Origin: Talpa occidentalis | Lineage: Eukaryota > Chordata > Mammalia > Eulipotyphla > Talpidae | Direction: 5' to 3' | DNA: 64,000 nt | NCBI RefSeq assembly: GCF_014898055.3 | Contig: NW_023605083.1 | Location: 67,263,715-67,327,714 of the forward strand | Part shown: positions 1-12,399 of the stretch, piece by piece | Position numbering within the stretch: position 1 is the stretch's first letter | Layout: each line of letters starts with the position of its first letter | The notes under the pieces: model-generated | The model's input: only the letters and a program-made list of their open reading frames with translations | What the model was told of the DNA's origin: nothing | Databases searched by the model: none | Made by a program: the position numbers and the translations under genes

Positions 1-470
1 AGACAGGAAAGGGTCCAGAGGGAAGGTGGGCACCAGTCAGTCCCTCTCCACAGAGAATTTGGCAATTCTGTGTCATGTGTCTGAGACAGGCCGAGAAAAG
101 TTAGGATTTGAAACAAGAGAAGGTGAAAAGTTAAACCACAGCATTTGTCTTATGAGGTAGGCAGGAGACCAAAGTACAGCAGAACCTCACCAAACAGAAA
201 ATGGCAACCGCACTGAAGTGAGGCGTTACTGGCATAGATGGCTCCTAGACTTCATTAAGAAAAAAAAGGCCAAGGAAAATTCAGTGGTGACTAATATATA
301 CTAATATATCACCATTTAAACACAATAGGTGGAACATACTAATGCTGTAATCCACATGAATCTGTGCAAGATGTTAGACATGGCAAAAATAAACAATACC
401 AGGAGGATGATATGGATGACCTGACTGGCTGTTCTGGACCGCTGTGTCTTCCAGCTAAATAGTCTTCAGG

Positions 471-757
471 CCGGGCTTCCCGTGGTGGCACAGCAGTTGA
501 GCCCTGGGCTGCGAAGCTGCCCACAGCCTCTGCAGCACTAGTTCGATACCCGGCCGCTGCCAAGGATCCCACATGGTGTGCAGACCTCTCCTGCTGCGCC
601 CGCTGCTCCCCTCAGCAGTGTTCTTCTTCATTCTGCCTGTTCTGTTCCCCACTTTGGCTCTGGTGAATTCTCTCACCCTCCTGCGCTTTTGACTGTACCC
701 AGTGCTTGTATAAATAAATAAATATAAATAAACAAATAAACAAATAAATAAATAAAT
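471..757 (+). mobile_element. Rhin-1-like tRNA-derived SINE, younger type, full length
   Basis: The head GGGCTTCCCGTGGTGGCACA holds a tRNA-like A box and GTTCGATACCC is the B box. The body is CTCCCCTCAGCAGTG and the tail is rich in AAATAAA. A perfect 14-bp target-site duplication AAATAGTCTTCAGG lies at 457-470 and 758-771. Body ends GCTTTTGACTGTACCCAGTG, marking the younger group. Confidence 0.93.
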
Positions 758-771
758 AAATAGTCTTCAGG

Positions 772-1489
772 CAGAGATAACTGTCAAAAAGTTGAACAAG
801 GAGTGCATGGAGGGCACCACCAATTGACCCATCTGAAAAGAAAGGTGTCCTCTTTTCTGGATCCAAGGGACTTTGGGGAGTCCTAGCAGGGGATTTTGGC
901 TGATCAGAGGCACTCAGGGCTCAGGAAACATCTATTTAAGACCAAGATCCAATGTACTTCAATATTTTAACAGCTACCTCGGCGTACTGTGGCATCCCTG
1001 GTGAGTATCAGTCTTGCTTCCCCACATGAGAAGCGATAGCTCCAGAGAGGAACCTGGATGCTTTGGATCAAAGAATCCTCATTTCTTTACTCAACAGCCG
1101 CAGAGGTGGCAATGTTCTGCAAGTTTTCTTCCAAGTCCCCTAAAGGGCCCTGGAGTACCCATCAAGAGCAATGCCAGCTGCAGCTAATGCTCACAAAACA
1201 CTTTGCAATTAACAGAGCTGAGTGTGCCATTAAGACAACCTTATGAGGAAGGCAATACCCCCAAGTAAGTTTCGGAGTGTAATGAAGTCAGTCAGGCTGG
1301 TAAACACCTAAGTGATGGCCTTATAAAAAAAAAATGGCTTTTGAATTCATTTAGCTCCACAGCTGAGGCATGGTGCAGACAAATGATGGCTGCTCCAGTA
1401 TTTTCTGTTGACATTTATATGCATCTCCACATACGGTGGCTGTTGGAGAAATAGGTTTAGTTTTCTAGAGCCAGGTTGTTATGCAGGCC
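772..1489. other. Intronic sequence, nothing recognised
   Basis: No coding, RNA or clear repeat signal is visible. A short open frame at 1058-1246 has no recognised homology. Confidence 0.5.
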
Positions 1490-1640
1490 CATTCTAACTC
1501 CTTTCCTGTTCTAGCTGTGCAAGTTTGGGGAGGTTACCTTAAATTCTCTGTGCTTTCATTTTCCACATTTACAAAGAGCTTGGGGAATGATATTCAGCCT
1601 GCTAGTTTGTTAGGAGTAATTACAAAAGGCACCCATTGAT
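1490..1640 (+). repeat. MIR SINE relic
   Basis: A weak match to the MIR core (CTAGCTGTGCAAGTTTGGGG, then a cytosine-rich 'exon-like' core and a gap) in plus orientation. Confidence 0.45.
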
Positions 1641-1789
1641 GGTGATTGCCTTGGAATCTTCAAGTCTGTACTGGTCACACATATATTTCTTGGTTTTACA
1701 TCTTTAATAAAACAAGAGGCAAAAGTGAATTCTGAGAAAGGTGTCCCATCCTTCAATACATTGGTTTGTGGATTTTAGTTTTAAGTATC

Positions 1790-1990
1790 TGACTTTGAGT
1801 CCTGCTCCTGCTATTTTACAATAGTTGTGTGATCATAAGGAAGTAACTTAACCTCTCTGAATTTCATGGTTTTCATCTTTAAAATGGGAATGTTACTGCC
1901 TCTTCTACAGGAGTATGATGAGAATTAAATGTTACAACATAATCATACCAGGGCTAAGTCCAGAAGACACTCATGAATGTAAGCTTCTTA
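1790..1990 (+). repeat. MIR SINE relic
   Basis: The core reads TGTGTGATCATAAGGAAGTA, AACCTCTCTGAATTTCATGG and AAAATGGGAATGTTACTGCC, typical of the MIR consensus in plus orientation. Confidence 0.75.
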
Positions 1991-2099
1991 AGATAGTTTC
2001 ATTATCCCAGAAGTGTGTTCATAATTCTTCCACCATTAGGGAAATAGCTGGGGTATTCATGTTCCACCTTGTTTGTTTTTGAGCATTAATTGGCTTATA

Positions 2100-2345
2100 T
2101 ATTTATTTAACAGTTATCTATGCTCCCCATGTTCCAGGAACTGTCTCCACACTTTATAACTGTAACAAATTAAACTTGATCTTCCTGTCAGCCCTTTGAG
2201 GTCTGCATTACTTCCATGTCAGAGATGAGAAACTGAGAAACAGATGTCAAGGAACTCGCCCAAGATCATGCCTTAATGAATAGAATTCTGGACTTAACAC
2301 AATATAGTTTGTCTTTGAGACTAATGCCCTTAATTACTGAGCTGT
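2100..2345 (-). repeat. MIR SINE relic
   Basis: Reverse MIR signature: CAGAGATGAGAAACTGAGAA, then CTCGCCCAAGATCATGCC. Confidence 0.7.
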
Positions 2346-2394
2346 GGACCCCTCTATGATCCCCACCTCTACAGCCACCACCGTTGCTGGCATG

Positions 2395-2565
2395 GCCACA
2401 AACACACTTATGTTGCAGATCAGATACCAAGCACTTTCCATGAACAGCCTCATTTTATCCTTACAACCATCATATGGAGTGGGTTCAGTGACTTACCCAA
2501 GGTCGCTGAGTTAGCAGGTGCCGGTATCTACCCTTGATTTAGGTCTCTCTGGCCCCAAAGCCCAT
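2395..2565 (-). repeat. MIR SINE relic
   Basis: Reverse MIR signature: CATTTTATCCTTACAACCAT and GACTTACCCAAGGTCGCTGA. Confidence 0.7.
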
Positions 2566-3699
2566 ACGTGGACATTTTCTTAGACTGTTGAAACTGGGAA
2601 AGCACCCAGCAAGCCACCAGGCACATACCTGGCATTCTCCCAAAGCCATTTCTCTCTTCTAGGAATCTTCAAGCTGTAAAGGTTGGGTTTCCTAACAGCC
2701 CTTGAGCACTTGGTATCCATCTTTTCCTCTTGTCTAATTTGAAGGGTGGATCTGGTGGCTTCGGATAATAAATGAACCCACACACATCTCTATCGTGGTC
2801 TCATTTAGCACAGCTCTGCCCAAAGCCTGACATCCTGTTGATGTCTTTGGAAAAGAAGAATGATCAGTAAAGGTAGTTGGTTCGGCCTGTGGATCTTCTT
2901 AGGGCAGGGCAAATCCTCGGTGGGGAGAAGACATTCCTAAGACTATTGGAATGGCTCTAAAAGAAAGTGTATCACCCTTCATTGTCACAATTGTGTGTGT
3001 GGGGTTCTGATTTGGTTTAATTGGATGAACACGGGCCTAGAACCTCACAGGAGAATACTGGGCTCAGCCAATTTGACAACAGTGACCTTGGATTCCCTCT
3101 TCTATCTATTCAGTACTCTGAGCCAGAATTATGGCTCTGCAATGGAAATTCAGGCAAACTAACAATGTGATACTCCTTTTAGGTGCCTGCTGGACCAAAT
3201 ACTCCTCACTTCCTTTTCTCTCTTTCATGCCCTGCCCTCAACCTCACTCCATTTTCCAGAACAATTTGCATTTTTTGTAATTTGCCAGGCATCATTTTCT
3301 GTTTTCCTTCTTTTGGCTACAACTTTTCCTTCAGGTCTGAGCTGGGGTTCTACTTTTCTCTGGGAAGCTCAATTTTCCCCTGATTCGCCTGACAATTCAA
3401 ATCTGTCCATCCCATAAATCCTTATTTACTGGCCCAAGCCATTTTGTCTCCAACAGTTCGGGACCAGGGGTTGTTTTCCACCAGCCAGCTCAGAGGCTGA
3501 GAGCAGGTGGGTCCTCCACAAATAATGCTGGTTAAACAAATTTGAAAATGAGCATTTTCAAAAAAGAATAGCTACCTTACTTTCTGGAGGATGGGTAAAG
3601 AAATTATGGTGAAGGTTGCTATAAAGGTGCAAATGGAATTAAAAATTAAGAACAAATAATATTTTTTCTTAGATTTCTAGTTGATACTGGTATCATAGT

Positions 3700-3830
3700 T
3701 AATTCATTTTATAAATAATTATCGGCTTTTATGGAACTGTCAAGCAATGTGCTAGACTCAGCTGCAGAGATAAATATATTTTTTTCTGCCCTCAGAAAGC
3801 TCATGGTTTAATGGGGAAGCAGAAACACCA
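3700..3830 (-). repeat. L2 LINE 3'-end relic
   Basis: Reads as the reverse complement of the L2 3' end: AATGTGCTAGACTCAGCTGC, then CCCTCAGAAAGCTCATGGTT. Confidence 0.6.
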
Positions 3831-3879
3831 AAACAGGCTTCACAAAATATACACCAGGAATTTGAGGATGGGCTCTGTA

Positions 3880-4070
3880 TTAAGCTCTCTTCACACATCT
3901 TTCTAACTTTGTCTGCAATCTATGAGACGGATCCCGATTCCATTTTTACAGATGAGGAAACTTAAAGTTTAGGGAGATTTAGACATGTAAGTTCCCTTTG
4001 TTCAATGATATGAGGAGGTAATAGAAACATAAGCTGGCTCCCTGAACACCTGTGAGCCTTTTACTACACT
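3880..4070 (-). repeat. MIR SINE relic
   Basis: Reverse MIR signature around CCATTTTTACAGATGAGGAA. Confidence 0.65.
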
Positions 4071-4129
4071 TCCTTCCTTCACACTCCACACTCTCCTATG
4101 CTCTTAACACACTTGAGTGGCAGCTGGTA

Positions 4130-4330
4130 CCTGGCTGCCATTTTTATGCATATCCCCTCCATTTGTTCTCATAAAGCCCTGTTTGTGATGCTATTATTTT
4201 CAGATGCTATTGCATCTGTAAGGTAGCAGGTAGGTCATGTGAGACCCCCAGAGGTCACATATTAATGTAAACAGGAACAGAAGCCAGGTTACTTAATGCA
4301 GGGCCGTTTCCTTGTCACTTTACAAATGTA
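4130..4330 (-). repeat. Probable MIR relic
   Basis: A degraded reverse MIR pattern: TCTCATAAAGCCCTGTTTGT, then GAGGTCACATATTAATGTAA and GAACAGAAGCCAGG. Confidence 0.4.
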
Positions 4331-4950
4331 TCCTCTAAAAATCACATCCCTCCAACTCCAACCATGCCACTCCTTTTATCCACAAGAAATCCTGATGCTT
4401 CATTCTCAGGGTAGCTAGATGGCACTGCCCTGGAGCAGAACGATGACAGGATTATGGGTCCCAGGAGTCCTCAATGGTCCACCCCTGTCCCCAAGCAGTG
4501 CTTACATTAAGTTTGCTTTCAGGCCTTTATCCATTGCTTTCCTTTCAGCTGATCTGTGAAAGGGCCCTGGAGACCCTGGCCAGCTCTTGGCCACATTTGA
4601 GGACAGCACATGGGCCCAAACCACAGCCCATTATCTGGGTCTCAATATATTATCACAATATTGTTTTCTTCAAATGCGTAGCAATTCATTACTTTAAGTA
4701 CACAGGGGGATCATTCCAGAGGAGAATTGATCATCTCTTTGAGATATTTCTTGCTATTAAAAAAAAAAAAAAAAAAGGCAGAATAGTCCCAGGAAGGGAA
4801 TCCCTCTGCCCCATATTGTTTGCCGGGGTTTTTTTTCCTAATTCAACTCAACGAGCATTCACTTCCTTTACTTGTGTCGAGCTGTGCTAAGATTTGAAGC
4901 AACAAAGATAAATACAATTGGGACGCTTCCTTTAAGGTTTCTGCTCTATT

Positions 4951-5220
4951 TTTCTTTTTAAAGATTTATTTATTTATTTATACAAGCACTGGGCACAGTC
5001 AGAAGCGCGGGAGGGTGAGAGAATTCACCAGAGCTAGAGAGGGGAACAGAACAGGCAGACTGATGAAACACACCACTGAGGGGAGCAGCGGGCGCGGCAG
5101 GAGAGATCTGTCGTGCCACATGGAACCCTTGCCGGTGGCTGGGGATCAAACCAGTGCTGCAGAGGCTGCGGGGCAACTTCGCAGCCCAGTGCTCAACTGC
5201 TGCGCCACCAGGGGAGGCCC
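4951..5220 (-). mobile_element. Rhin-1-like SINE, younger type, full length
   Basis: The minus strand shows a head ending at GGGCCTCCCCTGGTGGCGCA and a B box. The tail appears on the plus strand as AAAGATTTATTTATTTATTT. It is flanked by an imperfect 15-bp duplication, GGTTTCTGCTCTATT at 4936-4950 and GGTTTCCACTCCATT at 5221-5235. Confidence 0.92.
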
Positions 5221-5299
5221 GGTTTCCACTCCATTAAAGAAAGATTGATATGTGGAGAAGTAGCCCCAACTCAGAAAGATTACACAGCATGATAGAAAA

Positions 5300-5550
5300 A
5301 GCTCAGGCTATGCTGGTGAGCTGGTCATGGGTTCGAATCCCAATATTGCCACTTAACTAGCATCACATCCTTAGGCCAGGGACTTCCCTCATGGAGCCTA
5401 AGGTCTTCATCCGCTATAATGAAGACAGTGATAGTCCCGACACTGTGGCCCTATTTAAGAATGACAAAAGATAATATAGAGAAAATCCTGGGTAGCAGGT
5501 AGCACATAGTACAGACTCAGTCCAAACCACAGTTTGATTATTACTTTCCA
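5300..5550 (+). repeat. MIR SINE relic
   Basis: Shows GGGTTCGAATCCCAATATTG and CCACTTAACTAGCATCACAT, the MIR tRNA-like B box and core. It ends GTAGCACATAGTACAGACTC. Confidence 0.7.
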
Positions 5551-5784
5551 ACCCTCTACGTCACCACAGGGCTATCAATCAATGCCCCCAGGACAGGAGC
5601 CACTGGATTCCCATCTGTGTGACACCCTCACCCCTCATCACTAGCAAAAAGCTCACCACACATTTGATTCTCAATTTAATAAAAAAAAAATGTTTTCAAT
5701 GAGTTGAGTGTATTTAATATATACAGACAGAAATGAAATCATTCATGTCATTCTTTTGTGTTATCCTCAAACTGACCAAATTAC

Positions 5785-5890
5785 AAAATAAACTTTATTG
5801 TTAGCCTACTGTGTGCAGGCCCTATACTGAGTGCTAAAGAGAGAGACATAAATCATTATCTCTGTCCCCATAAAGCTGACAGCTGAGGTA
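5785..5890 (-). repeat. L2 3'-end relic
   Basis: Reverse L2 pattern: CCTACTGTGTGCAGGCCCTA, then CTCTGTCCCCATAAAGCTGA. Confidence 0.6.
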
Positions 5891-6114
5891 AAGGGAAGAA
5901 AGAATAAAATCGCATTTATTCTTCCCAATGATTCAGATGGAAAAAAAGGATGGCACAGAAGAAAACTGAGGCTGCTGGCTAGGATCCCAAGTCTTTTTAT
6001 AGTGCAGTATTTAGCACGGTATTTATTCCTTTGTCCACTTAAAACTTTGAAATCCTTTTCCTGAGAATTATAATAATCTAGGATACTAGGATTCTGGTCT
6101 TACCATTTTTTTCT

Positions 6115-6192
6115 GAAAGTCTTTTATTCTGGAATAAATTTAGATTTAGAGAAAAGTCGCAAAGACACAGAAAATTTCTGCATATTCTTCAC
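6115..6192 (-). mobile_element. L1 (L1ME-like) 3' UTR fragment, part 1
   Basis: TTAGATTTAGAGAAAAGTCG followed by a 'ttcacccag' segment matches the antisense L1M 3' region. It resumes at 6592 after an LTR insertion. Confidence 0.6.
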
Positions 6193-6591
6193 CCAGAGAA
6201 GCAGAACAGTAGGATAGAGAAACAAAATAGCTTTTAAATATATAGAAAAATATTTACACTTATTATAAAGAATTGCTGTGTGTGAGTTCAGAGGCTGGCA
6301 AGTTCAAAATCTGTAGAGTTAATGAATTCCAAGTCCGATGGGCTGCTACCAAATCAGAAATTGTGGATGCCTCAGTTTCAAGGGATTCCAGTAGAGAAAT
6401 CCCCGCATACTCTGGGGAGGGTCAGCCTTTAATTCTCATCAGTCCTTCAACAGATTGGATGAAGCCCACCAGCATAGAAAAGGTCAGCTGGCTTTACTCA
6501 GTGTTCTCATTTAAATGTTAATCTCTTCCAAAAACACCTTCACAGAAGTACCCAGAAAAATATTTCATCAAGTATTGGGCCCAGTCAGGTG
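6193..6591 (-). mobile_element. MLT2-like solo LTR (ERVL), degenerate
   Basis: Minus orientation. Recognisable blocks are GAGGCTGGCAAGTTCAAAAT, CTTCAACAGATTGGATGAAG, CAGCTGGCTTTACTCAGTGT, TTAAATGTTAATCTCTTCCA and GGGCCCAGTCAGG, in the order expected for MLT2 read backwards. Only LTR sequence is present, with no retroviral coding region. It lies between two pieces of an L1 fragment. The family name is from memory. Confidence 0.65.
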
Positions 6592-6790
6592 GAGATACAG
6601 AAAAACCATTGTGTACCACAGTACATTCACCAAAACTAAGAAATCAACATTCAAACAATACTATGAACCAACTGCAGGACCATTTGGTCACCAATTCCCT
6701 TCCAGTAGACCAGCCTGTATGCACACAAAAAGCCACCAGTTGGGTAGCCAGTGTGGGTTCCTGGATCTGTACCACCAAACAGCCAGACAC
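6592..6790 (-). mobile_element. L1 (L1ME-like) 3' UTR fragment, part 2
   Basis: CATTGTGTACCACAGTACAT, then AACATTCAAACAATACTATG, continues the antisense L1M segment broken at 6192. Confidence 0.5.
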
Positions 6791-6829
6791 TCTGCCATGA
6801 AATGAAGTGAGAAGTACAAAGAACACGGG

Positions 6830-8735
6830 CCCAGTAGACTGAATACTTGGATTATAACACTGGCTTTGATATTAAAAAGTTCTCGGTGCCCATGGATATT
6901 GAAGAAGCTTTCTGATTCTTATATCATAAGATTTCACCTCTATGTGGTATACATGGAAAACAAGCAAACAGATGGACGAAATAAAACAAAAAATGGTAAC
7001 AAATATAATAATACATGGAACTAGCATCACATGATAACATTGGATACCCTTCTCCAGGCACAGCCAACCACCTTCTTAACTCACCTTCAACTCTCTGAAT
7101 TTATCCCACCCCCAAATCCCACCATAATCTCCCATGGCCAGGCCTCCTCTCTGATCTGCCCTTCTTATTTGATTTCTGACCTCCCAACCTCCCCTGTGGC
7201 TTCTCTTCTTCCCTGCCAATTTTCATGCCGTGGTCTTTAGTCATGGAATTGGGGCCCAGGATACTAGCCCTGCCCAGCCTCGAGCATCAAACTGCTCATC
7301 CCATATCATTTTCATTTTAAAATGGGTGCCTTCCTTACACAAGCAGAGACAAGGATGTGCTACTCAGATGCACGTGTGTGCACACACACTGCTTGTCAGG
7401 GACAGCTTGTGGGGCTTCCTTGGTTTGGAGCAGAAAGGAAACCATCCTGTACCCTCTGGGTTTTTCTAAGTTCACTAATAAGTAAGCGTCAGAGAGAGTG
7501 ATTAAAAATAAAAGCTACAAAGGAGTTTTATAATAACATGTACACCTCCTGTGTACATGAAAGAGACCCAGCATGACTGAGAACTCCCCACCTGGATTCA
7601 GATGCTATCTTAGGCAGCTTAGCTAAGACAAGAGAGGGAGAGAGGGGAGAAGAGGAAGGCCACTTAGGGAGGTGACTGAGGAAGGTACAATAAACATAAG
7701 GTATGCAGGTTTAGTTCCGCTTCTTCTCTGAAAAGAGTTAAGGAGATTAGGTGTTCCTGGGGGAGGCTCTTAGGGAGAAAAACTTACATATAAGTATTAA
7801 AAGCAACTTCTGCCCACTCTTCAGAGCCCCTCCCCTTAAATCTTTCTTTTGCCCAAAAGACAAATTTTGGCTTGGCATATTTTTGCCTCCTTGTACTGGA
7901 CAGGTTTTCTTTTTGCACCTGAAGGCGGAAGTCAAAGACAGATGGTGTGACATTTAGAGAACATTTCAGATGACCTGCAGAATATAGAAGATTGACACAG
8001 TGAGAGGCCAAGTGCATCCCAACACAAAGCACAGGCTTCCGGGAATGGTAAGACAGCTTGGTTCAGAGACTACAATTGCAGAAGACTAGATGTACTTGAC
8101 CTGTACAGGAAAATAGGCAGTAATAACTCACAGCCTTTATAATCATAATTCTCTTCACTATGGGATGGAAACATCTACAGGAATGTCAGCCCATTTCTAC
8201 AGCAGAGTTGAGAGAAGAATTATAAATAATGGCATGTTTGCATTCCTTAACCCTCTTAACCATCTACTATGGACCAGGTCCTGCTACCAGTAGGTACAAA
8301 CTGGGGAGAGAAAGAGCACTCAGGATCCTAAATACCTAGGCACTCACGGATTGAAGGGAAGGCAGTGGAAAATGTAAACACTACATTATACAGAAGTGCT
8401 GGGCCTGATGGGGAAAGGCAGAGGTTTTATGAGCAAAGGAAAGAGGGACTGGATGCCAAGTCAGTAGTCAGTGTTTCTGAGAGAAAAGCTTAAGCCTTTT
8501 TCCTCAAGGTGGTGGTGGCGGGGTGTGTGGAAGAGAAGGGAAGGGCACTCAACTGGAAGATACAACCAAAGCTGAGGTGTAGAAGCAGTCTTGGCAGTCT
8601 AGTCTGCTTTTCTCTCCCCTTCCTCCCTCCCTCTCGCCCTCTCTTCCTTTTTTAGACTTTCCTTCTGCTGAATACAAATCTACTGAGGTTTATAACTTGG
8701 TCAATATTATTCTTCATACCAGAATCACAGTGAAC
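6830..8735. other. Intronic sequence, little recognised
   Basis: A pyrimidine-rich stretch lies at 7060-7220 and a GTGTGTGCACACACAC block at 7374-7389. A weak L2-like segment may lie at 8240-8390. No gene is visible. Confidence 0.4.
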
Positions 8736-8737
8736 AG

Positions 8738-8773
8738 CACACACACACATAACACACACACACACACACACAC
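8738..8773. repeat. (CA)n microsatellite with one interruption
   Basis: CA repeats on the plus strand, interrupted at 8750-8751. They read as UG repeats in the ASTN1 transcript. Confidence 0.95.
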
Positions 8774-9689
8774 TCCCCTACTTTCTGCATTTTCTGTGAC
8801 CTTGAGTCTTTGTTTTTCTTCCATTCGCCCCACCCCATCTCTTTGCACATGAAGCCTTTTCTGCACACCAGGTCCCAGGGATCTCTCTTCTATCAAGAGT
8901 TTCCACCATCCCCGAGGCTGCCAATTCATGCGAAACCCAGTGTGAGAACATGGGGAGATGTTCAGTAGGAGAGTCTGGACATGAAAAGCTTCTGAGAACT
9001 CAATAGTATCTGCTTATTTCCCCCACCCCCAATGCAAACGCCTCTCTCCTTTCACTGTGTTTTAGAATTCTCTGATAACGATTATTGGTTTTCAGTTGCC
9101 GAAGGGCAAAATTAATAAATTCCTCAGCCACACAACTTTCTGGAAATCTAATAATGATCTTCCACTGTTAGCACCGGAATGAGGAATGAAGATAATAAAG
9201 CAGAAGCAGGGAAGGGGAGGAAGGTGAGAGCTGTGGTGAGTTCAGCTTGCCTACTCCAGTAAGAGCCAGGAATCGAGTTGTTGAGAAATGGAGGCTCTCC
9301 TTCCAAGGTCTTAAGGCAGAGAGGTTGCAGAGCAGGAAGAGGCTGCCAGGGATTGGTGAGTGAACCAGGACCTCTGCAGACCAGAGGATCCATGTGCCAC
9401 CTTCATCTGCAAAGGTTTCCCCCACCCCACTCCTCACTCTATATCCAGAACTGGGACCACAGCTGCGACTAGTCTGCGTGCTAAGACACCATTATGCCTT
9501 TTGCCTCAAATGAGATTATCCTTAAATTTCAAGGCAGAGAAAAGCTGGACAAAGTTCTCCAACATGGACTAAGCTAACGCAGACTATGGGGAAGGAAAAG
9601 AATGAGGTCTCCACGTGGCAGGCATAGATTGCTATTTCTTTGAGGGAGACTCTGATGTGTAGCTTGGGCGGGGGCGATCTCTAAAGGGA

Positions 9690-9905
9690 CTTTGGAAACA
9701 GACTGTTCTGGGTTTGATTCACAGAGCCATTATCTGCCAGATGTGTGGTGTAGGGAAGTCACTTAACTTCTGGGGGGCTTGTTTCTTACTGTGTAAAATG
9801 GGATTCATATTCTGTGCTCATTCTGCCTCTATGGGCTGTTAGAGGAATAAATGGGATAATGAATGTGGAAGTCTCATAGAGACATCTGAGTTAAGTTGAT
9901 GAGGT
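9690..9905 (+). repeat. MIR SINE relic
   Basis: The core TAGGGAAGTCACTTAACTTC followed by GTGTAAAATGGGATTCATAT is characteristic of MIR. Confidence 0.75.
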
Positions 9906-10324
9906 TGTTATTTCTTCTGGAAAGGTACTTCTGTCTTCCCAAAGGGAGCACAGAGCAGATCTCACTGAGTAATTAATGTGTAAGCAACTTTGATTTTCCA
10001 TCTCAGTGGCTTTCTCTCTCACTTTCCTGCCTCTGTGTATACTGTGTAGACTCTTTTAAAAGAAGACAGGGGGAGGATTTAGGAGGTATATTTTTGTTAC
10101 TCAGAGATATTCAGATTTCCTTGGTCTAGATTTGCCTTGTTCTCAAATAATGAAATTTTGATTCAGGCAATATTTTTATATTCTCAGTCTGACCAATTTA
10201 TCTTTTCTATTAACTTAATATCTATGTGTCTATATATTTTACTATAGAATCCTTGAGTCTCATTTAAGTTTTGTCAATCTTCCAAAATATCCTTTAGAGT
10301 ATACAGCATGTGTTCCTTTTGTAT

Positions 10325-10940
10325 TAATTATATATTAAATTATTGAGGTAACATTGATTTACAACACTTTATTTAGGGATATACGTTCACTCCTCTTCAG
10401 ATGCATGTCACCACACCACCCCCACTCCAAAGCACCCATATCACTTTACCAAAGACCATCGGGCCCCCTTACCACACATACCCCACTTTGCCCCTCTAGT
10501 AGCCTCAATTCTACAGCCATAGGGTTTGTGTTGGCTTAGTCTGCTCTTTGTTTCTCTGTATTCCACATATGAATAAAATCACTGCTGTCACATACACCAA
10601 GAGTTCATCTTTCTTTTTTCACAGCTGAGCAGTTTTTAGTCTTCTTCAACCTAGACCATGTCCTCAGTGTTTTGTCTTTCATAATCTTGAAGCTTTTGAA
10701 TTCAGTTTGGGTCTGTCTGGTATTTTTTTCTGGATCAGATTTAGGCAATGAACTTCAGAAAAGACTATCACAGATGTTGTGTTCCTTTCATAGAGTATCC
10801 TGTTAAATAGTTTTGATTTGTCCCATTCTGGGTGATGCTCACTATAATCATTTGATTACGGCGTTGCCTGCTTGTCTTCTCCACTGTAATGTATCTCTTT
10901 CCCTGATTAAGTCTTTGTGGGGAGCTACCTGAAACTATTT
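10325..10940 (-). mobile_element. L1 (L1ME-like) 3' UTR, part 1
   Basis: Antisense L1 3' region: ATTGAGGTAACATTGATTTA, CATATGAATAAAATCACTGC, then GATTTGTCCCATTCTGGGTG and TCTCCACTGTAATG. It is interrupted at 10941 by a SINE and resumes at 11247. Confidence 0.7.
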
Positions 10941-11246
10941 TTTTTTTAAAGAGACATGCATTATTTATTTATTTTTTTGTTTGTTTGTTTGTTTGTTTAT
11001 ACATGCACTGGGTACAGTCAGAAGCTCGGGAGGGTGAGAGAATTCACCAGAGCCAGAGCAGGGAGCAGAGCAGGCAGAGGGACCGAGGCACACTGCTGAG
11101 GGGAGCAGCGGGCGGCAGGAGAGGTCTGCACGCCATGTGGGACCCTCCTCTGGTGGCCGGGGAGCAGCCGGGGATTGAACCGGCGCCGCAGAGGGCACGG
11201 GCAGCTTTGCAACCCAGCGCTCAACCGCTGCGCCACCGGGGAGGCC
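10941..11246 (-). mobile_element. Rhin-1-like SINE, younger type, inserted in L1
   Basis: Full-length minus-strand copy with A and B boxes and the CACCGGGGAGGCC head. It has a perfect 16-bp duplication CTACCTGAAACTATTT at 10925-10940 and 11247-11262. The tail contains TTTG repeats (10977-10998) on the plus strand. Confidence 0.95.
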
Positions 11247-11340
11247 CTACCTGAAACTATTTAAATATCTCTTTCCTCATCAAACATTCAAGGCACTCAT
11301 TGATTAGCATATGGGTATACTGAAATGGTGCTGACTGGGT
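11247..11340 (-). mobile_element. L1 (L1ME-like) 3' UTR, part 2
   Basis: AAATATCTCTTTCCTCATCA continues the antisense L1M segment cut by the SINE. Confidence 0.6.
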
Positions 11341-12395
11341 ACTGACTGGGTTGAACATTATTATAATTATCTCTGTTGGAGTTCAAATGGCACCACATCT
11401 TGCCACTGTAAGCTTCTTCAGGTTGGCTCCTGTTCCTATAACATGTCTCAGTCCTTTGGACTTGCTTTCCAACTTACACAAGATGTTTTATTTTCCTTGT
11501 CCTAGCTCTGGAATCAGTTTTTCCTTCGAAGAGCCAAGAACCCTTTTAGTGAAAGTGATAATTTAGAAGCCAAGATCTGGACATTTGGTTTTTTCATTGC
11601 TATTGTGGTTGGTGAGGGGAAGCGGGTGGGCGGAGGGTGGTTCTTGCTTTCTAATTCTTCAGTAGATGGAGTTTTACTAACATGCACATGTGTTTGTGTG
11701 CACACACAAAACAGAGAGGCATTTTGTTTATTTTTGTATCGCAACAATTTAAAATGCATTAGCACTTCTCAAAAGATATTCCAGTAAGCTGTTTATAAAT
11801 ACTCTGTGAAAAACAGGGGTCCAAGGTCAACTAAGTCTGGCACACACTGGCCTGCTCTGTGGCTAGCATATGGTCCTGTGCTTGGTGGCGATCCAAAAAG
11901 GTTATGCAATGTGATAGTGTGTAGCATATGTCATTCCCAGCACTGCAATTATGTGTTGCTTCTAAGAGATATAAATTGATATGTTTTTGAAATTTTACTT
12001 GAGTTCTCGACAACATGTTTATCATTATTGTTTGAAAATATACTAAAGACATACTGATTCTCCCTCTCCTCCTCCTCCCCACCCACCCCACCGTCTCTCT
12101 CCTCTCTATTCTACTTTTCACCTTTACCCCCTCCTTCTTCTCTTGTTGCCCTCTCCTCTCCCCTAACCCTCTGCTTCATAAATGCCAAATCTCTTCTCTG
12201 GAGGAGGAAGAAAAGGTGATGAGCAGAGACTGTTCCAGAAGCAGCACAGGTGCTAGAGCCTGGGGAAGCTGGGTGCAGTGTCATGTCCTGCCTAGTTCTG
12301 GAATGTGTGAAGGTCCAAGTGCACCAGCCTAGGAGGGGGAAGAGGGGTCCTACCCTCAATGCTTCTTGGTGGATCAGTGAGGGTCTCAGGGCTTA
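11341..12395. other. Intronic sequence, nothing recognised
   Basis: A pyrimidine-rich stretch lies at 12058-12170. Neither a gene nor a clear repeat family is visible. Confidence 0.45.
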
Positions 12396-12399
12396 TCTG

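Noticed and set aside
4474..4890. 138-codon open frame, plus strand
   Set aside because: Contains a poly-lysine run from a poly(A) tract and no recognisable domain.
8240..8390. L2 relic
   Set aside because: Only a short, weak resemblance (a 'ctactatggaccaggtcctg' stretch), not enough to call.
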